Assembly: GCA_020639135.1 (NCBI GenBank)
Contig: JACKHE010000007.1
Coordinates: 1-64,000, forward strand
DNA: 64,000 bases
Direction of reading: 5' to 3'
Source: Phycisphaeraceae bacterium
GTDB taxonomy: Bacteria; Planctomycetota; Phycisphaerae; Phycisphaerales; UBA1924
The position numbers and the translations under genes are program-made. The notes under the pieces were generated by a model. It worked only from the letters and a program-made list of their open reading frames with translations. It was not told where the DNA came from and ran no database searches. Of this stretch, positions 26,435 through 34,336 are shown piece by piece. The stretch's first letter is position 1. Each line of letters opens with the position of its first letter.

Positions 26435-27586
26435 TTGGCCAAGTACAAGATCGCATGGATGCCCGGCGACGGCGTCGGCAACGAAGTCATGGCGGCGACC
26501 CGCATCGTCCTGGACAAGCTCGGGCTCGACGCCGAGTACATCCCCGCGGATATCGGGTGGGAGTTCTGGTGCAAGGAGGGCAACCCGCTGCCCGACCGCA
26601 CCATCGAGATCCTCAAGAAGACCGACTGCGCCCTCTTTGGCGCCATCACCAGCAAGCCGCGGGACGAGGCGAACGAGGAGCTCGCACCCGAGCTCCAGGG
26701 CAAGGGCCTGTCGTACTTCTCGCCCATCGTCAAGCTGCGGCAGCTCTTCAACCTGCACACCAACATGCGCCCCTGCAAGGCGTACCCCGGCAACCCACTC
26801 AACTACCGCGACGACATCGACCAGGTCGTCTTCCGTGAGAACACCGAGGGCATGTACGGCGGCATCGAGTGGTTCCCGCTCCCCGAGAAGATTGCCAGGG
26901 CGATGGCGGACCCCGAGGTCGGTCACCCCGACCGGATGAAGCGCTGGTTCGAGAAGGGGCTGGAAAACGTCGCCGTCTCGACGCGCGTGATGAGCAAGCA
27001 GGGCTGCGACAGCATCATCCGCCAGGCGTTCGAGTACGCGAAGAAGTTCAATCGCAAGTCCGTGACGCTCGTCGAGAAGCCCAACGTCCTCCGCGAGACC
27101 GGCGGCCTGATGACCCGCCGCTTCCGCGCGATCGCCAAGGAGTACCCCGGCATCGCCGCGTGGGAGGCGAACATCGACGCGATCACCATGTGGATGATCA
27201 AGAACCCGCAGGACTACGACGTGCTCGTCGCGGAGAACATGTTCGGCGACATCGTCTCGGACCTGTGCGCGGGCCTCGTCGGCGGCCTCGGCTTCGCCAG
27301 CGCCGCCAACATCGGCGACAAGTACGCCGTCTTCGAGCCCACTCACGGCTCCGCCCCCAAGTACGACGGCAGGAACGTCGTCAACCCGATCGCGATGATC
27401 CTCACGGCCAAGCTCATGCTCGACTGGCTGGGCGAGGAGGACCTGGCGACGAGGCTGGAGAACGCCGTCGCGGAGGTCATCAAGGAAGGCAAGGCCGCGA
27501 CGTACGACATGCGGCAGGTCCGCGCGGGCGACCCGAGCGCCCAGTCCACGACGGAAGTGGCGGAGGCTGTGGCGGCGAAGCTGTAA
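26435..27586 (+). CDS. NAD(P)-dependent isocitrate/isopropylmalate-family dehydrogenase
   Basis: 383 residues. TTG start at 26435 with AAGGA about 8 nt upstream; an ATG 24 nt inside (26459) would remove the first strand. Motifs: KLRQLFNLHTNMRPCKAYPG (substrate Arg residues), FRENTEGMYGGIEW (catalytic Tyr ~141), VTLVEKPNVLRETGGLMTRR (catalytic Lys ~214), and VAENMFGDIVSDLCAGLVGG plus FEPTHGSAPKYDG for Mg and cofactor. It decarboxylates isocitrate or a homologue such as homoisocitrate. The VEKPNVLRETGGLM variant is not the standard IcdA or LeuB form. Pairing with the aconitase-family gene supports a shared tricarboxylate substrate. Confidence 0.88.
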   Translation: MAKYKIAWMPGDGVGNEVMAATRIVLDKLGLDAEYIPADIGWEFWCKEGNPLPDRTIEILKKTDCALFGAITSKPRDEANEELAPELQGKGLSYFSPIVKLRQLFNLHTNMRPCKAYPGNPLNYRDDIDQVVFRENTEGMYGGIEWFPLPEKIARAMADPEVGHPDRMKRWFEKGLENVAVSTRVMSKQGCDSIIRQAFEYAKKFNRKSVTLVEKPNVLRETGGLMTRRFRAIAKEYPGIAAWEANIDAITMWMIKNPQDYDVLVAENMFGDIVSDLCAGLVGGLGFASAANIGDKYAVFEPTHGSAPKYDGRNVVNPIAMILTAKLMLDWLGEEDLATRLENAVAEVIKEGKAATYDMRQVRAGDPSAQSTTEVAEAVAAKL

Positions 27587-27652
27587 CCCCCGTTTGGGTC
27601 AGTCCGAACCACCGCATGGCGCGGTGCGTATCCCCGGGGAGAGGAACTCCCA

Positions 27653-28726
27653 ATGAACCGATCGATCCCTGTCATCGCGCTGTGCCTGAGCAGCGCGATG
27701 TTTTCTTGCGCCAGCAGAACAATGCAGCAAGTCGCAGCGCCGGTTCAGCAGGAGGCCTTCCACCCGGTCAGCGACCAACTGGGCTTCGCGCTCGGCGACT
27801 GGGCCATCCACAACTACTCGGGCGGGGGGCTGGGCGAGGCGCCGGTGGGGCTGGTCTCGTACCGCTCGCTGTTCGACGGGATGGTGCTGGAGGAATCGAG
27901 GTCGTACGAGTGGGCCCGGCCGGTCAGCGATCGGGGCGAGATCGAGATCCGCTGGTATCAATACAGGAAGGATCACGACGACTGGCGGTATCTGTCGGTG
28001 TCGCCGCACGCGATCCTGCGCCTCGGCGCAGCAAGGAACACCCCGGAAGGATTCCGGATCATCGGGGAATTGCCCGGACCCGGCGCCTCTGGCGCTGCCG
28101 AGCCGGTTCTTGATGAGTTCCTGCTGAAGCCTGCGACGGAGAAGAACGCGTTCGAGGTGTACGGCGAGGACGACGCCGATCGGCCTCTGGTGTGGTGGTT
28201 GAAGCGGTCGGGCTTCTCGGGTTCCTTGAGGCCGGTGGAGTATCTCGTGCGCACGGACTGTACGATGCTGGAGCCGAACGCGGTCAGCGTGCGCCCGGTC
28301 CGGGCGCCGGAGTGGGCGCAGTTCGACTTCTGGCTCGGCGAGTGGGACCTGGCATGGCAGGGGGGCGCCGGGACGAACACGATCGACACCGCCATCGGCG
28401 GGTGGGCGGTTCGCGAGAACTTCGCCTCGGAAAAAACCAACTTCTCAGGCGGGAGCCTGAGCGTGTACGACCGCGCCAACCGGGTCTGGCGCCAGGTCTG
28501 GATGGACAGCCAGGGCGCGTATCTCTCCTTCGTCGGCAGCTGGGACGGCGATCAGATGGTCCTGACGCTCGACAACCCGCAGGACACGGCCAAACCCGAT
28601 CGAGATTCTCGCATGCGCTGGCACGACATCGAGGACGACCGGTTCACGTGGACCTACGAGGGCTCCGACGACGACGGCGCGACGTGGTCCACGCTGTGGG
28701 AGATCGAGTACACGCGGCGCGATTGA
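27653..28726 (+). CDS. Lipoprotein with two DUF1579-like domains
   Basis: 357 residues. Lipobox SAMFSC near residue 19. Two segments share a start of the type F-LGDWAIHNYSG (~residue 45) and FDFWLGEWDLAW (~residue 224), each followed by beta-rich sequence (FDGMVLEESRSYEWARPVSD; WRQVWMDSQGAYLSFVGSWD). This resembles DUF1579/lipocalin-like beta-barrels that occur in secreted proteins of unknown role. SD GAGAGGA precedes the ATG. The ligand cannot be predicted. Confidence 0.75.
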   Translation: MNRSIPVIALCLSSAMFSCASRTMQQVAAPVQQEAFHPVSDQLGFALGDWAIHNYSGGGLGEAPVGLVSYRSLFDGMVLEESRSYEWARPVSDRGEIEIRWYQYRKDHDDWRYLSVSPHAILRLGAARNTPEGFRIIGELPGPGASGAAEPVLDEFLLKPATEKNAFEVYGEDDADRPLVWWLKRSGFSGSLRPVEYLVRTDCTMLEPNAVSVRPVRAPEWAQFDFWLGEWDLAWQGGAGTNTIDTAIGGWAVRENFASEKTNFSGGSLSVYDRANRVWRQVWMDSQGAYLSFVGSWDGDQMVLTLDNPQDTAKPDRDSRMRWHDIEDDRFTWTYEGSDDDGATWSTLWEIEYTRRD

Positions 28727-28729
28727 GCG

Positions 28730-29263
28730 TCAGTGCTTGTGCCGCATGTCCGGTTTCGCAACACCGATCACGCCCTGCGCGACGCGCCCGCCGGCGTTGC
28801 CGGTGGGCTGGCCGTAGTCATCGTTCTTGGCGTGGATGATGACGCCGCGGCCGATGATCAGGGCGAGCGGCATGTCGGGGTCGGTCCAGTCGTAGGTGGC
28901 GTTGCCCTGCGCATCGGCGTGGAGGTTGCCGAGGTCGCCGACGTGCTTCCTGCTCGCGTCCCGGGCGCCGTGCTGGTGACCGAGGGGGTTGAAGTGCCCG
29001 CCGGCGGCGGTCCCGTCGGCGGAGGAGGTGTCGCCCCACTCGTGGATGTGGAAGCCGTGATCGCCGGGGGTGAGACCGCTGATGTTCGCGACAACGCGGA
29101 CGCCGTTGCCGGCGTCGTGGAACTCGACGACGCCGTGGACGCTGCTGCCCTGGGTGGGCGACATAACGGCGATGGCGTTGGTGACGTGGTTGCTGACGCA
29201 GCCGGTGTTGGTCATCGCGACGAGGATCAGGAGGGCGGCGAGCGGGAAGGTGCGGATGCGCAT
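28730..29263 (-). CDS. sodC: Cu/Zn superoxide dismutase lipoprotein (lacks the conserved disulfide Cys)
   Basis: 177 residues starting at ATG 29263 (SD GGAGA 6 nt upstream). Lipobox MTNTGC (Cys22) anchors it in the periplasm. The Cu/Zn ligands HGFHIHEWGD (His72, His74), GGHFNPLGHQHG (His90, His98), Asp110 and His144 are present, and the active-site Arg160 is in GGRVAQGV. It dismutates superoxide. Odd: the Cys normally after HE-GD is Thr79, and the Cys normally in GGR-ACGV is Gln163, so the family's intrasubunit disulfide cannot form. A longer frame to 29404 has no support. Confidence 0.9.
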   Translation of the reverse strand: MRIRTFPLAALLILVAMTNTGCVSNHVTNAIAVMSPTQGSSVHGVVEFHDAGNGVRVVANISGLTPGDHGFHIHEWGDTSSADGTAAGGHFNPLGHQHGARDASRKHVGDLGNLHADAQGNATYDWTDPDMPLALIIGRGVIIHAKNDDYGQPTGNAGGRVAQGVIGVAKPDMRHKH

Positions 29264-29388
29264 GAGGATCTCCGGATTCGAGGGGGGGCGGCGCTGACTG
29301 GCCTGTGAGTCCGGTGTACTGTACGGGCCGCGGCCGGTTCCGTGGCGCCTCCCGCAGTTCATCGTTGAGTTGAAAGGATCCAATCCCG

Positions 29389-30795
29389 ATGTCCGCCTCC
29401 GCAACGTACAAGACCGACGGTTTCCTCTCCTTCGAGCTCGCCGACTGGGCGACCAACCTCTCCTACGACGACCTCTCGCCGGAGGCCGTGGCCGCGGCCA
29501 AGCTGTTCTGGTTCGACTCGCTGGGCTGCGCGATGGGCGGTTCGCGGCAGAAGGACTACCGGATCGCGCTCGAGCACTTCAAGGCGATGGGCGGCGCGCC
29601 GACGTGCGACGTGTTTGTTGACGGGTTCCAGACCAACCCGTCGGACGCGGCGCTGCTGAACTCGCTCATGATCCGGGCGATGGACTACAACGACATCTAC
29701 TGGAAGCAGGACCCGTCGCACCCGAGCGACATCATCTGCGGGCCGCTGGCGATCGCGCAGATGCTCGGGGGCAGCGGCAAAGACGTCATCCTCGGCACGA
29801 TCATCGCCTACGAGATGGAGATGCGCCTGTGCGAGTCGGGCTTCCCGGGTGTCCGCGAGTACGGCTGGCACCACGCGACGCTGACCGGCTTCGCGGCGCC
29901 CATCGCTGCCGGGCGCGTGCTGGGGCTGACTCGGGACCAGCTCGTCCAGGCGATCGGGATCAGCGCCTCGCGGACGTGCTCGCTGGGCGCGGTGACTGCC
30001 GGCAAGCTGACGAACATGAAGAACACCGTCGATCCCATGGCGACGCGCGCCGGGGTGGAGTCGGCGCTGCTGGCCAAACGCGGCTACTCGGGGCCCGAGC
30101 ACGTTTTCGACGGCAAGGAAGGCCTGTCGCACGTCTTCGGGCACGAGTGGAAGTTCGAGATCATGACGGACAAGCTGCCGAAATCCAGGGGCGACCACTA
30201 CCGCATCCTCGACTGCGGGATGAAATCGTTCCCGATCGAGGCGCTGAGCCACGCGCCGCTGACGGCGATGATGAAGATCGTCAAGGAGAACGCGGTCAGG
30301 GCGACCGACGTCGCGGAGATCAAGGTCGAGGTCGTCGCGCGGGCGGCGGACATCCTGGGCGATCCGCACAAGTACCGCCCCACGAGCAAGGAGACGGCGG
30401 ATCACTCGCTGCCCTACTCGCTCGCGGTGGGTCTCGTCGATGGCATGGTCACGCCCCTGCAGTTCAAGCAGGAGCGCATCGACGACAAGGGCCTCATCCC
30501 CGTAATGGACATGGTCAAGGTCGTGCCCAACGAGGAGTTCGAGAAGCTCTTCCCCGAGTTCCAGCCGAGCCGGGTGACGATCACGCTCAAGAACGGCGCC
30601 AGCCACGCGCAGCGCGTCGATGTGCCCAAGGGCGACCCGCGCGACCCGATGACGGAGGAGGAGATCGCGGTCAAGTTCCACGCGCTCGGCGAGGGGGTGC
30701 TCCCCGAGGCGCAGCGCGAGAAGGTCCGCGAGATCGTCATGGACCTGGAGAACCAGATGACGCTGGACGGTTTCTTCAAGGCGATGCGCGCGTAG
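29389..30795 (+). CDS. MmgE/PrpD family protein (2-methylcitrate dehydratase-like)
   Basis: 468 residues. Family blocks include ALLNSLMIRAMDYNDIYWKQ, WHHATLTGFAAPIAAGRVLG, KNTVDPMATRAGVESALLA, FEIMTDKLPKSRGDHYRIL and KEETADHSLPYSLAV-like sequence. PrpD dehydrates 2-methylcitrate to methyl-aconitate in propionate degradation, while other members act on cis-aconitate (decarboxylase) or are uncharacterised. SD AAAGGA is ~10 nt before ATG. No PrpB or PrpC is in the window, but a citrate-cleavage-like trio and an aconitase-family enzyme are, so a related C6-C7 tricarboxylate substrate is plausible. Confidence 0.9.
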   Translation: MSASATYKTDGFLSFELADWATNLSYDDLSPEAVAAAKLFWFDSLGCAMGGSRQKDYRIALEHFKAMGGAPTCDVFVDGFQTNPSDAALLNSLMIRAMDYNDIYWKQDPSHPSDIICGPLAIAQMLGGSGKDVILGTIIAYEMEMRLCESGFPGVREYGWHHATLTGFAAPIAAGRVLGLTRDQLVQAIGISASRTCSLGAVTAGKLTNMKNTVDPMATRAGVESALLAKRGYSGPEHVFDGKEGLSHVFGHEWKFEIMTDKLPKSRGDHYRILDCGMKSFPIEALSHAPLTAMMKIVKENAVRATDVAEIKVEVVARAADILGDPHKYRPTSKETADHSLPYSLAVGLVDGMVTPLQFKQERIDDKGLIPVMDMVKVVPNEEFEKLFPEFQPSRVTITLKNGASHAQRVDVPKGDPRDPMTEEEIAVKFHALGEGVLPEAQREKVREIVMDLENQMTLDGFFKAMRA

Positions 30796-30817
30796 GATGC
30801 GCCGAAGGGAGCACACC

Positions 30818-31429
30818 ATGAACATCACCTGGAAACACGTCTCCGTCCCGGCTTTCGCGGCGGCGCTGCTCGGCTGTCAGAGCGCGCCCCGGACTGTTGA
30901 CATCCCCTGGGACGGCCCGGGCACCGACGGGGCGCTGGCCTCGGCGCCCACCGGAGCGCCGGAGCAGGTCAAGGATGTCGAGGGCGTGGACAACTGCTAC
31001 CTCGACGGCCCCGTGTGCATCGCGTCGCAGCCCTCGGCCGAGGCGCTGCGCGGCTTCGCCGACGACGGCGTGACGGTGGTCATCAACCTCCGGACCGACC
31101 GGGAGATGGACGAGCTGGGCTACGACGAGGCGGCGCTGTGCGCCGAGGCCGGGCTCGACTACGTGCGCATCCCCCTCGGCGGGAAGGAGCCCGGGTACAA
31201 GCCCGAAGCTCTTGCCGAGTTCTCGGACGTGATGCGCCGGCACAACGGCAAGGCGCTGATCCACTGCGCCTCGGGCGGGCGGGCGACGCACATGTACGTC
31301 GCGTACCTCATCCACGATCGCGGGTACAGCCTCCAGGACGCCTACGACGTGGGGCTTAAGCTGCGCTATCAGCCTCTGCCGCTGGAGCAGCTGCTCGATC
31401 GGAAGATCGGCTACCACTTCGAGGACTGA
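30818..31429 (+). CDS. Lipoprotein with tyrosine-phosphatase-like domain (active-site Cys present)
   Basis: 203 residues from ATG 30818 (SD AAGGGAG; a longer frame from 30797 adds no signal). Lipobox ALLGC (Cys20). The domain runs from CIASQPSAEALRGFADDGVT through VVINLRTDREMDELGYDEAA to the P-loop ALIHCASGGRATHMYVAYLI, with Cys150 and Arg155 as a CX4R loop. This layout is that of DUF442/BLH-type or dual-specificity-like phosphatases. Periplasmic or outer-membrane location. It is followed by a paralogue in which the catalytic Cys and Arg are lost. Confidence 0.8.
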   Translation: MNITWKHVSVPAFAAALLGCQSAPRTVDIPWDGPGTDGALASAPTGAPEQVKDVEGVDNCYLDGPVCIASQPSAEALRGFADDGVTVVINLRTDREMDELGYDEAALCAEAGLDYVRIPLGGKEPGYKPEALAEFSDVMRRHNGKALIHCASGGRATHMYVAYLIHDRGYSLQDAYDVGLKLRYQPLPLEQLLDRKIGYHFED

Positions 31430-31626
31430 CGCGGCTGTTCGAGTTCTCGGACGCTTTCCACCGGGAGTGGGGGATCGATCGACTGCGCGAGATCGGCGCC
31501 GGTTATCCGGTCGTCATTGCAATTGCCGCCACAGTGGGGGCGAGATCCTGTCGATAGCCATCAGGTCTGCGTGGGTCGTTGTTCCGGCGTGTCGCTGTGA
31601 GCACGACCGCGATTGGAGGCATCGGC

Positions 31627-32256
31627 ATGCGACCTGCTTTCTGGATCGGCGTCACCGCGGCGGCGGCTTGCGCGCTCACTGGCTGCAGCAACTCCTCGAG
31701 CAACGCTGGCTTCAGCGGCAGGGCCAAGCCCGTCGCGAGCACGGACATCTGGGGGTTCCAGAACGGCCTGAGCCGTCAAGCCGCCTTCTGGTTCGCCGGG
31801 CAGCCCGACCTCGTGGGCCTGCGCGAGGCGAGGGACCACGGCGTCCGGACGATCATCAACCTCCGCCCCGTCGAGCACACGGAACAGTACGTCCACTTCG
31901 ATGAGCCGCAGGCGGCCTTCGAGCTGGGGATGGAGTACTTCAATATCCCGGTCGAGCCCTCGACGATCACGCCCGAGGCGGTCGAGGCGCTGGCCACCGC
32001 GCTCCAGTCCACCGGCCGTCCGGTCCTGATCCACGGCGCCTCGATGGACGAGGTCGGCGGGATCTGGGCTGCATACCTGGTGCGGTATCAGAACGTGCCG
32101 ATCGACGAGGCGATGGCCTCGGCCAGGGCGGCCGGGCTGACCAACGACGCCACCTTCGACGCCGCGATCCGCGCGATGGTCGCCCCCGACAGCGCCTCAC
32201 TCTCGGAGTTCGCCAACGTCGAGACCGAGTCCGCCGGGTCGAATTTCGACAACTGA
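31627..32256 (+). CDS. Lipoprotein with phosphatase-like fold lacking catalytic Cys (pseudophosphatase)
   Basis: 209 residues from ATG 31627 (SD GGAGG 7 nt upstream). Lipobox ACALTGC (Cys20). It aligns with the preceding gene: FWFAGQPDLVGLREARDHGV, RTIINLRPVEHTEQYVHFDE, EYFNIPVEPSTITPEAVEAL, and PVLIHGASMDEVGGIWAAYL where the partner has ALIHCASGGRATHMYVAYLI. The catalytic Cys is Gly137 and the P-loop Arg is replaced, so phosphatase activity is unlikely. A binding, regulatory or structural role is inferred. The two genes are separated by ~200 nt with no visible gene. Confidence 0.8.
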   Translation: MRPAFWIGVTAAAACALTGCSNSSSNAGFSGRAKPVASTDIWGFQNGLSRQAAFWFAGQPDLVGLREARDHGVRTIINLRPVEHTEQYVHFDEPQAAFELGMEYFNIPVEPSTITPEAVEALATALQSTGRPVLIHGASMDEVGGIWAAYLVRYQNVPIDEAMASARAAGLTNDATFDAAIRAMVAPDSASLSEFANVETESAGSNFDN

Positions 32257-32284
32257 GCCGACCCGGGCATCCGGAACACTCTGG

Positions 32285-32327
32285 CGCCGCTCGTCGTCGG
32301 CCCTATCGGGGCCAGCGGCGAGCGGCG
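32285..32327 (+). terminator. Probable terminator hairpin
   Basis: Outer stem CGCCGCTCG / CGAGCGGCG enclosing an inner GGCCC...GGGCC pair, followed by TTTGCGTT. It lies 28 nt after the pseudophosphatase stop. The T-run is short. Confidence 0.45.
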
Positions 32328-32365
32328 TTTGCGTTGCCGGGGGGGGCTGCCGGTATGATTGCCGC

Positions 32366-32893
32366 ATGACCACCACGGAATACACCGACGCGTTCGGCGC
32401 GATCCGCGCCGGGATCCTCTCGAACTGCGTGACACAGCGCCGCTACGCGCTGGCGCTCGTCGATGATCTCGACGAGGCGGAGATGATCGCGCAGCCGGTT
32501 AGCGGCGTGGTGATGAACCACCCGGCGTGGATCCTCTCGCACCTGAGCGTGTACCTGCCGGTGGTGATGTCGATGCTCGACGGGGGCGTCCCGGACGATC
32601 CGATCGATCACAAGTTCGGGCGCAAGAGCGCGCCGCTGGACGATCCCAAGGCGTACCTGCCGAAGGAGCGGCTGGTCGAGAAATACATCGAGCTGCACGA
32701 GGGCGCCGAGGAGGCGTTCCGGTACGCCGAGCGCGAGGTGCTCGCCAGCAGGACGCCGATCCCCAGGTTCGTCGAGCGATTCCCCACGGTCGCGCACGTG
32801 GTCATCCACCTGATGATCAAGCACGAGGCGACGCACCTGGGGCAGCTCAGCGCCTGGCGGCGGGCCGGGGGTCGGCCCATGGTCTCCATGTGA
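32366..32893 (+). CDS. DinB-family protein
   Basis: 175 residues, four-helix-bundle DinB/YfiT type. His positions fit the family metal site: NHPAWILSHLSVYLPVV and KHEATHLGQLSAWRRAGGRP. DinB proteins include metal-dependent thiol transferases and nucleic-acid-associated proteins; the specific role here is unknown. The sequence between 32540 and 32780 is charged and poorly conserved. Start ATG 32366 lacks a good SD. Confidence 0.82.
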   Translation: MTTTEYTDAFGAIRAGILSNCVTQRRYALALVDDLDEAEMIAQPVSGVVMNHPAWILSHLSVYLPVVMSMLDGGVPDDPIDHKFGRKSAPLDDPKAYLPKERLVEKYIELHEGAEEAFRYAEREVLASRTPIPRFVERFPTVAHVVIHLMIKHEATHLGQLSAWRRAGGRPMVSM

Positions 32894-33053
32894 CATCGAG
32901 CATGGCCGCGAACTCTCGACACCGGGTATTGTAATCCTGCCGCTGAAGATCCCCTCTGGGCTCAGAAATGGGGGGGATGGTCGGATCACCGGCTAGACTC
33001 GGGCTCGCCGGCGCGATGGTCGCGCCCGGCGATCGCGCGGTTGGAGGCGCTGC

Positions 33054-34292
33054 TTGTCCCAGGCATCGGTGCAGCTTGACACGGTGGAGACGCGGATCTG
33101 CGAGGATCTGGCGGGGTGTCACGGCGCGATGCTCGGCGATCTGGCCCGGCACGTGGCGATCCCCACCGGAGGGGGCCACGACCCCGGGCTGGACGAGTAC
33201 CGGGGGCTGCTGCTGGAACGTCTGGAGGCGATCGGCGGGGCGGTGGAGCTGGTCGAAGGAGACCCCAGGCCGGTCTGGCTCGACTTCGGCGCCCAGAGCG
33301 ATGATGCCGAGCCGGCGCGGATGCCGCCACGAACGGCGGTGGTGAGGTTCCACGGAAATGGTCCCCGCATCCTGATCGCGTGCCACCTCGACACGGTCTT
33401 CGACCCGAAGGGGCCGTTCCGAGAGATGACCATCGCCCCCGACGGCGCCACCGCGATCGGGCCCGGCGTGGTGGACATGAAGGGCGGCGTGCTGACAACG
33501 CTGAACGCGCTCGAAGCGCTGGCGGGCGCGGGGCACTGCTGCAACATCACCCTGGCGCTGACCAGCGATGAGGAGACGGGCAGCTACGCGAGCAACCGGA
33601 TCCTGCGCGAGCTGGCCCGTGAGGCGGATATCGGGATCGCGACAGAGCCGGCGCTGCCCGGTGGGGAGCTGGTCGTCGAGCGCTCGGGGAGCGGGCAGTT
33701 CCGGGTCGAGACTCGGGGCAGGTCGGCGCACGTGGGCAGAGCATTCACCGATGGGGTCAGCGCCGTGACGGCGCTCGCGCAGGCGATCATCCAGATCGCT
33801 GCGATGCCGGACCCGGACAAGGGGCGGATCCTGAATATCGGACCGCTGCTGGGCGGCCCGGCGTCGAACGCGGTGCCGGATCTGGCCCGGGCGTGGGGGA
33901 ACGTGCGATTCCCGACCTCAGCGATTGCCGATGAACTCAGCGCGATGCTCTCGGAACTCCAGACCCCAGCGGACGCGATGCCCTCGGTGCGCATCGATTG
34001 CTCCTTCAACCGGCCCGCCAAGCCGCTGACGCCGGCGGTGGAGCGTTTCGCGGAGCTGGCCCGGTCGTGCGCCGAATCGCTGGGGCAGGCGATGCCCTTC
34101 GCGAAAACCGGCGGCGTCTGCGACGGGAACATCCTGCAGGACGAGGGGCTCCCGACGATCGACACGCTGGGCGTCCGGGGCGGGGGGCTGCACACGCCCC
34201 AGGAATGGATCGACCTGTCGAGCCTGGTCGAGCGGAGCCAGCTGATGGCGGTGCTCCTCAAACGCCTCGCGCAGGGCGCCCTGACACACTGA
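33054..34292 (+). CDS. M20-family amidohydrolase (peptidase/deacylase)
   Basis: 412 residues. TTG start 33054 is supported by GGAGG 6 nt upstream and by an absence of ATG before the domain. Zinc-site blocks: ILIACHLDTVFDPKG, AIGPGVVDMKGG, LTSDEETGSYAS. The dimerisation/lid region follows (SAHVGRAFTDGVSAVTAL). The family covers carboxypeptidase G2, acetylornithine deacetylase, succinyl-DAP desuccinylase and similar. Position at the head of an arginine-succinyl catabolic cluster suggests it hydrolyses N-succinylglutamate or a related N-acyl amino acid in place of AstE (inference). Ends 44 nt before the aminotransferase. Confidence 0.88.
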   Translation: MSQASVQLDTVETRICEDLAGCHGAMLGDLARHVAIPTGGGHDPGLDEYRGLLLERLEAIGGAVELVEGDPRPVWLDFGAQSDDAEPARMPPRTAVVRFHGNGPRILIACHLDTVFDPKGPFREMTIAPDGATAIGPGVVDMKGGVLTTLNALEALAGAGHCCNITLALTSDEETGSYASNRILRELAREADIGIATEPALPGGELVVERSGSGQFRVETRGRSAHVGRAFTDGVSAVTALAQAIIQIAAMPDPDKGRILNIGPLLGGPASNAVPDLARAWGNVRFPTSAIADELSAMLSELQTPADAMPSVRIDCSFNRPAKPLTPAVERFAELARSCAESLGQAMPFAKTGGVCDGNILQDEGLPTIDTLGVRGGGLHTPQEWIDLSSLVERSQLMAVLLKRLAQGALTH

Positions 34293-34336
34293 AAACGATC
34301 ACCGGGCCCCGCGGCCCGACCATTGCGAGAACACCT

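Noticed and set aside
28733..29308. A 191-codon plus-strand open frame over the Cu/Zn SOD gene
   Set aside because: Antisense to SodC and made of V/G/D-rich shadow sequence; SodC has complete ligand motifs.
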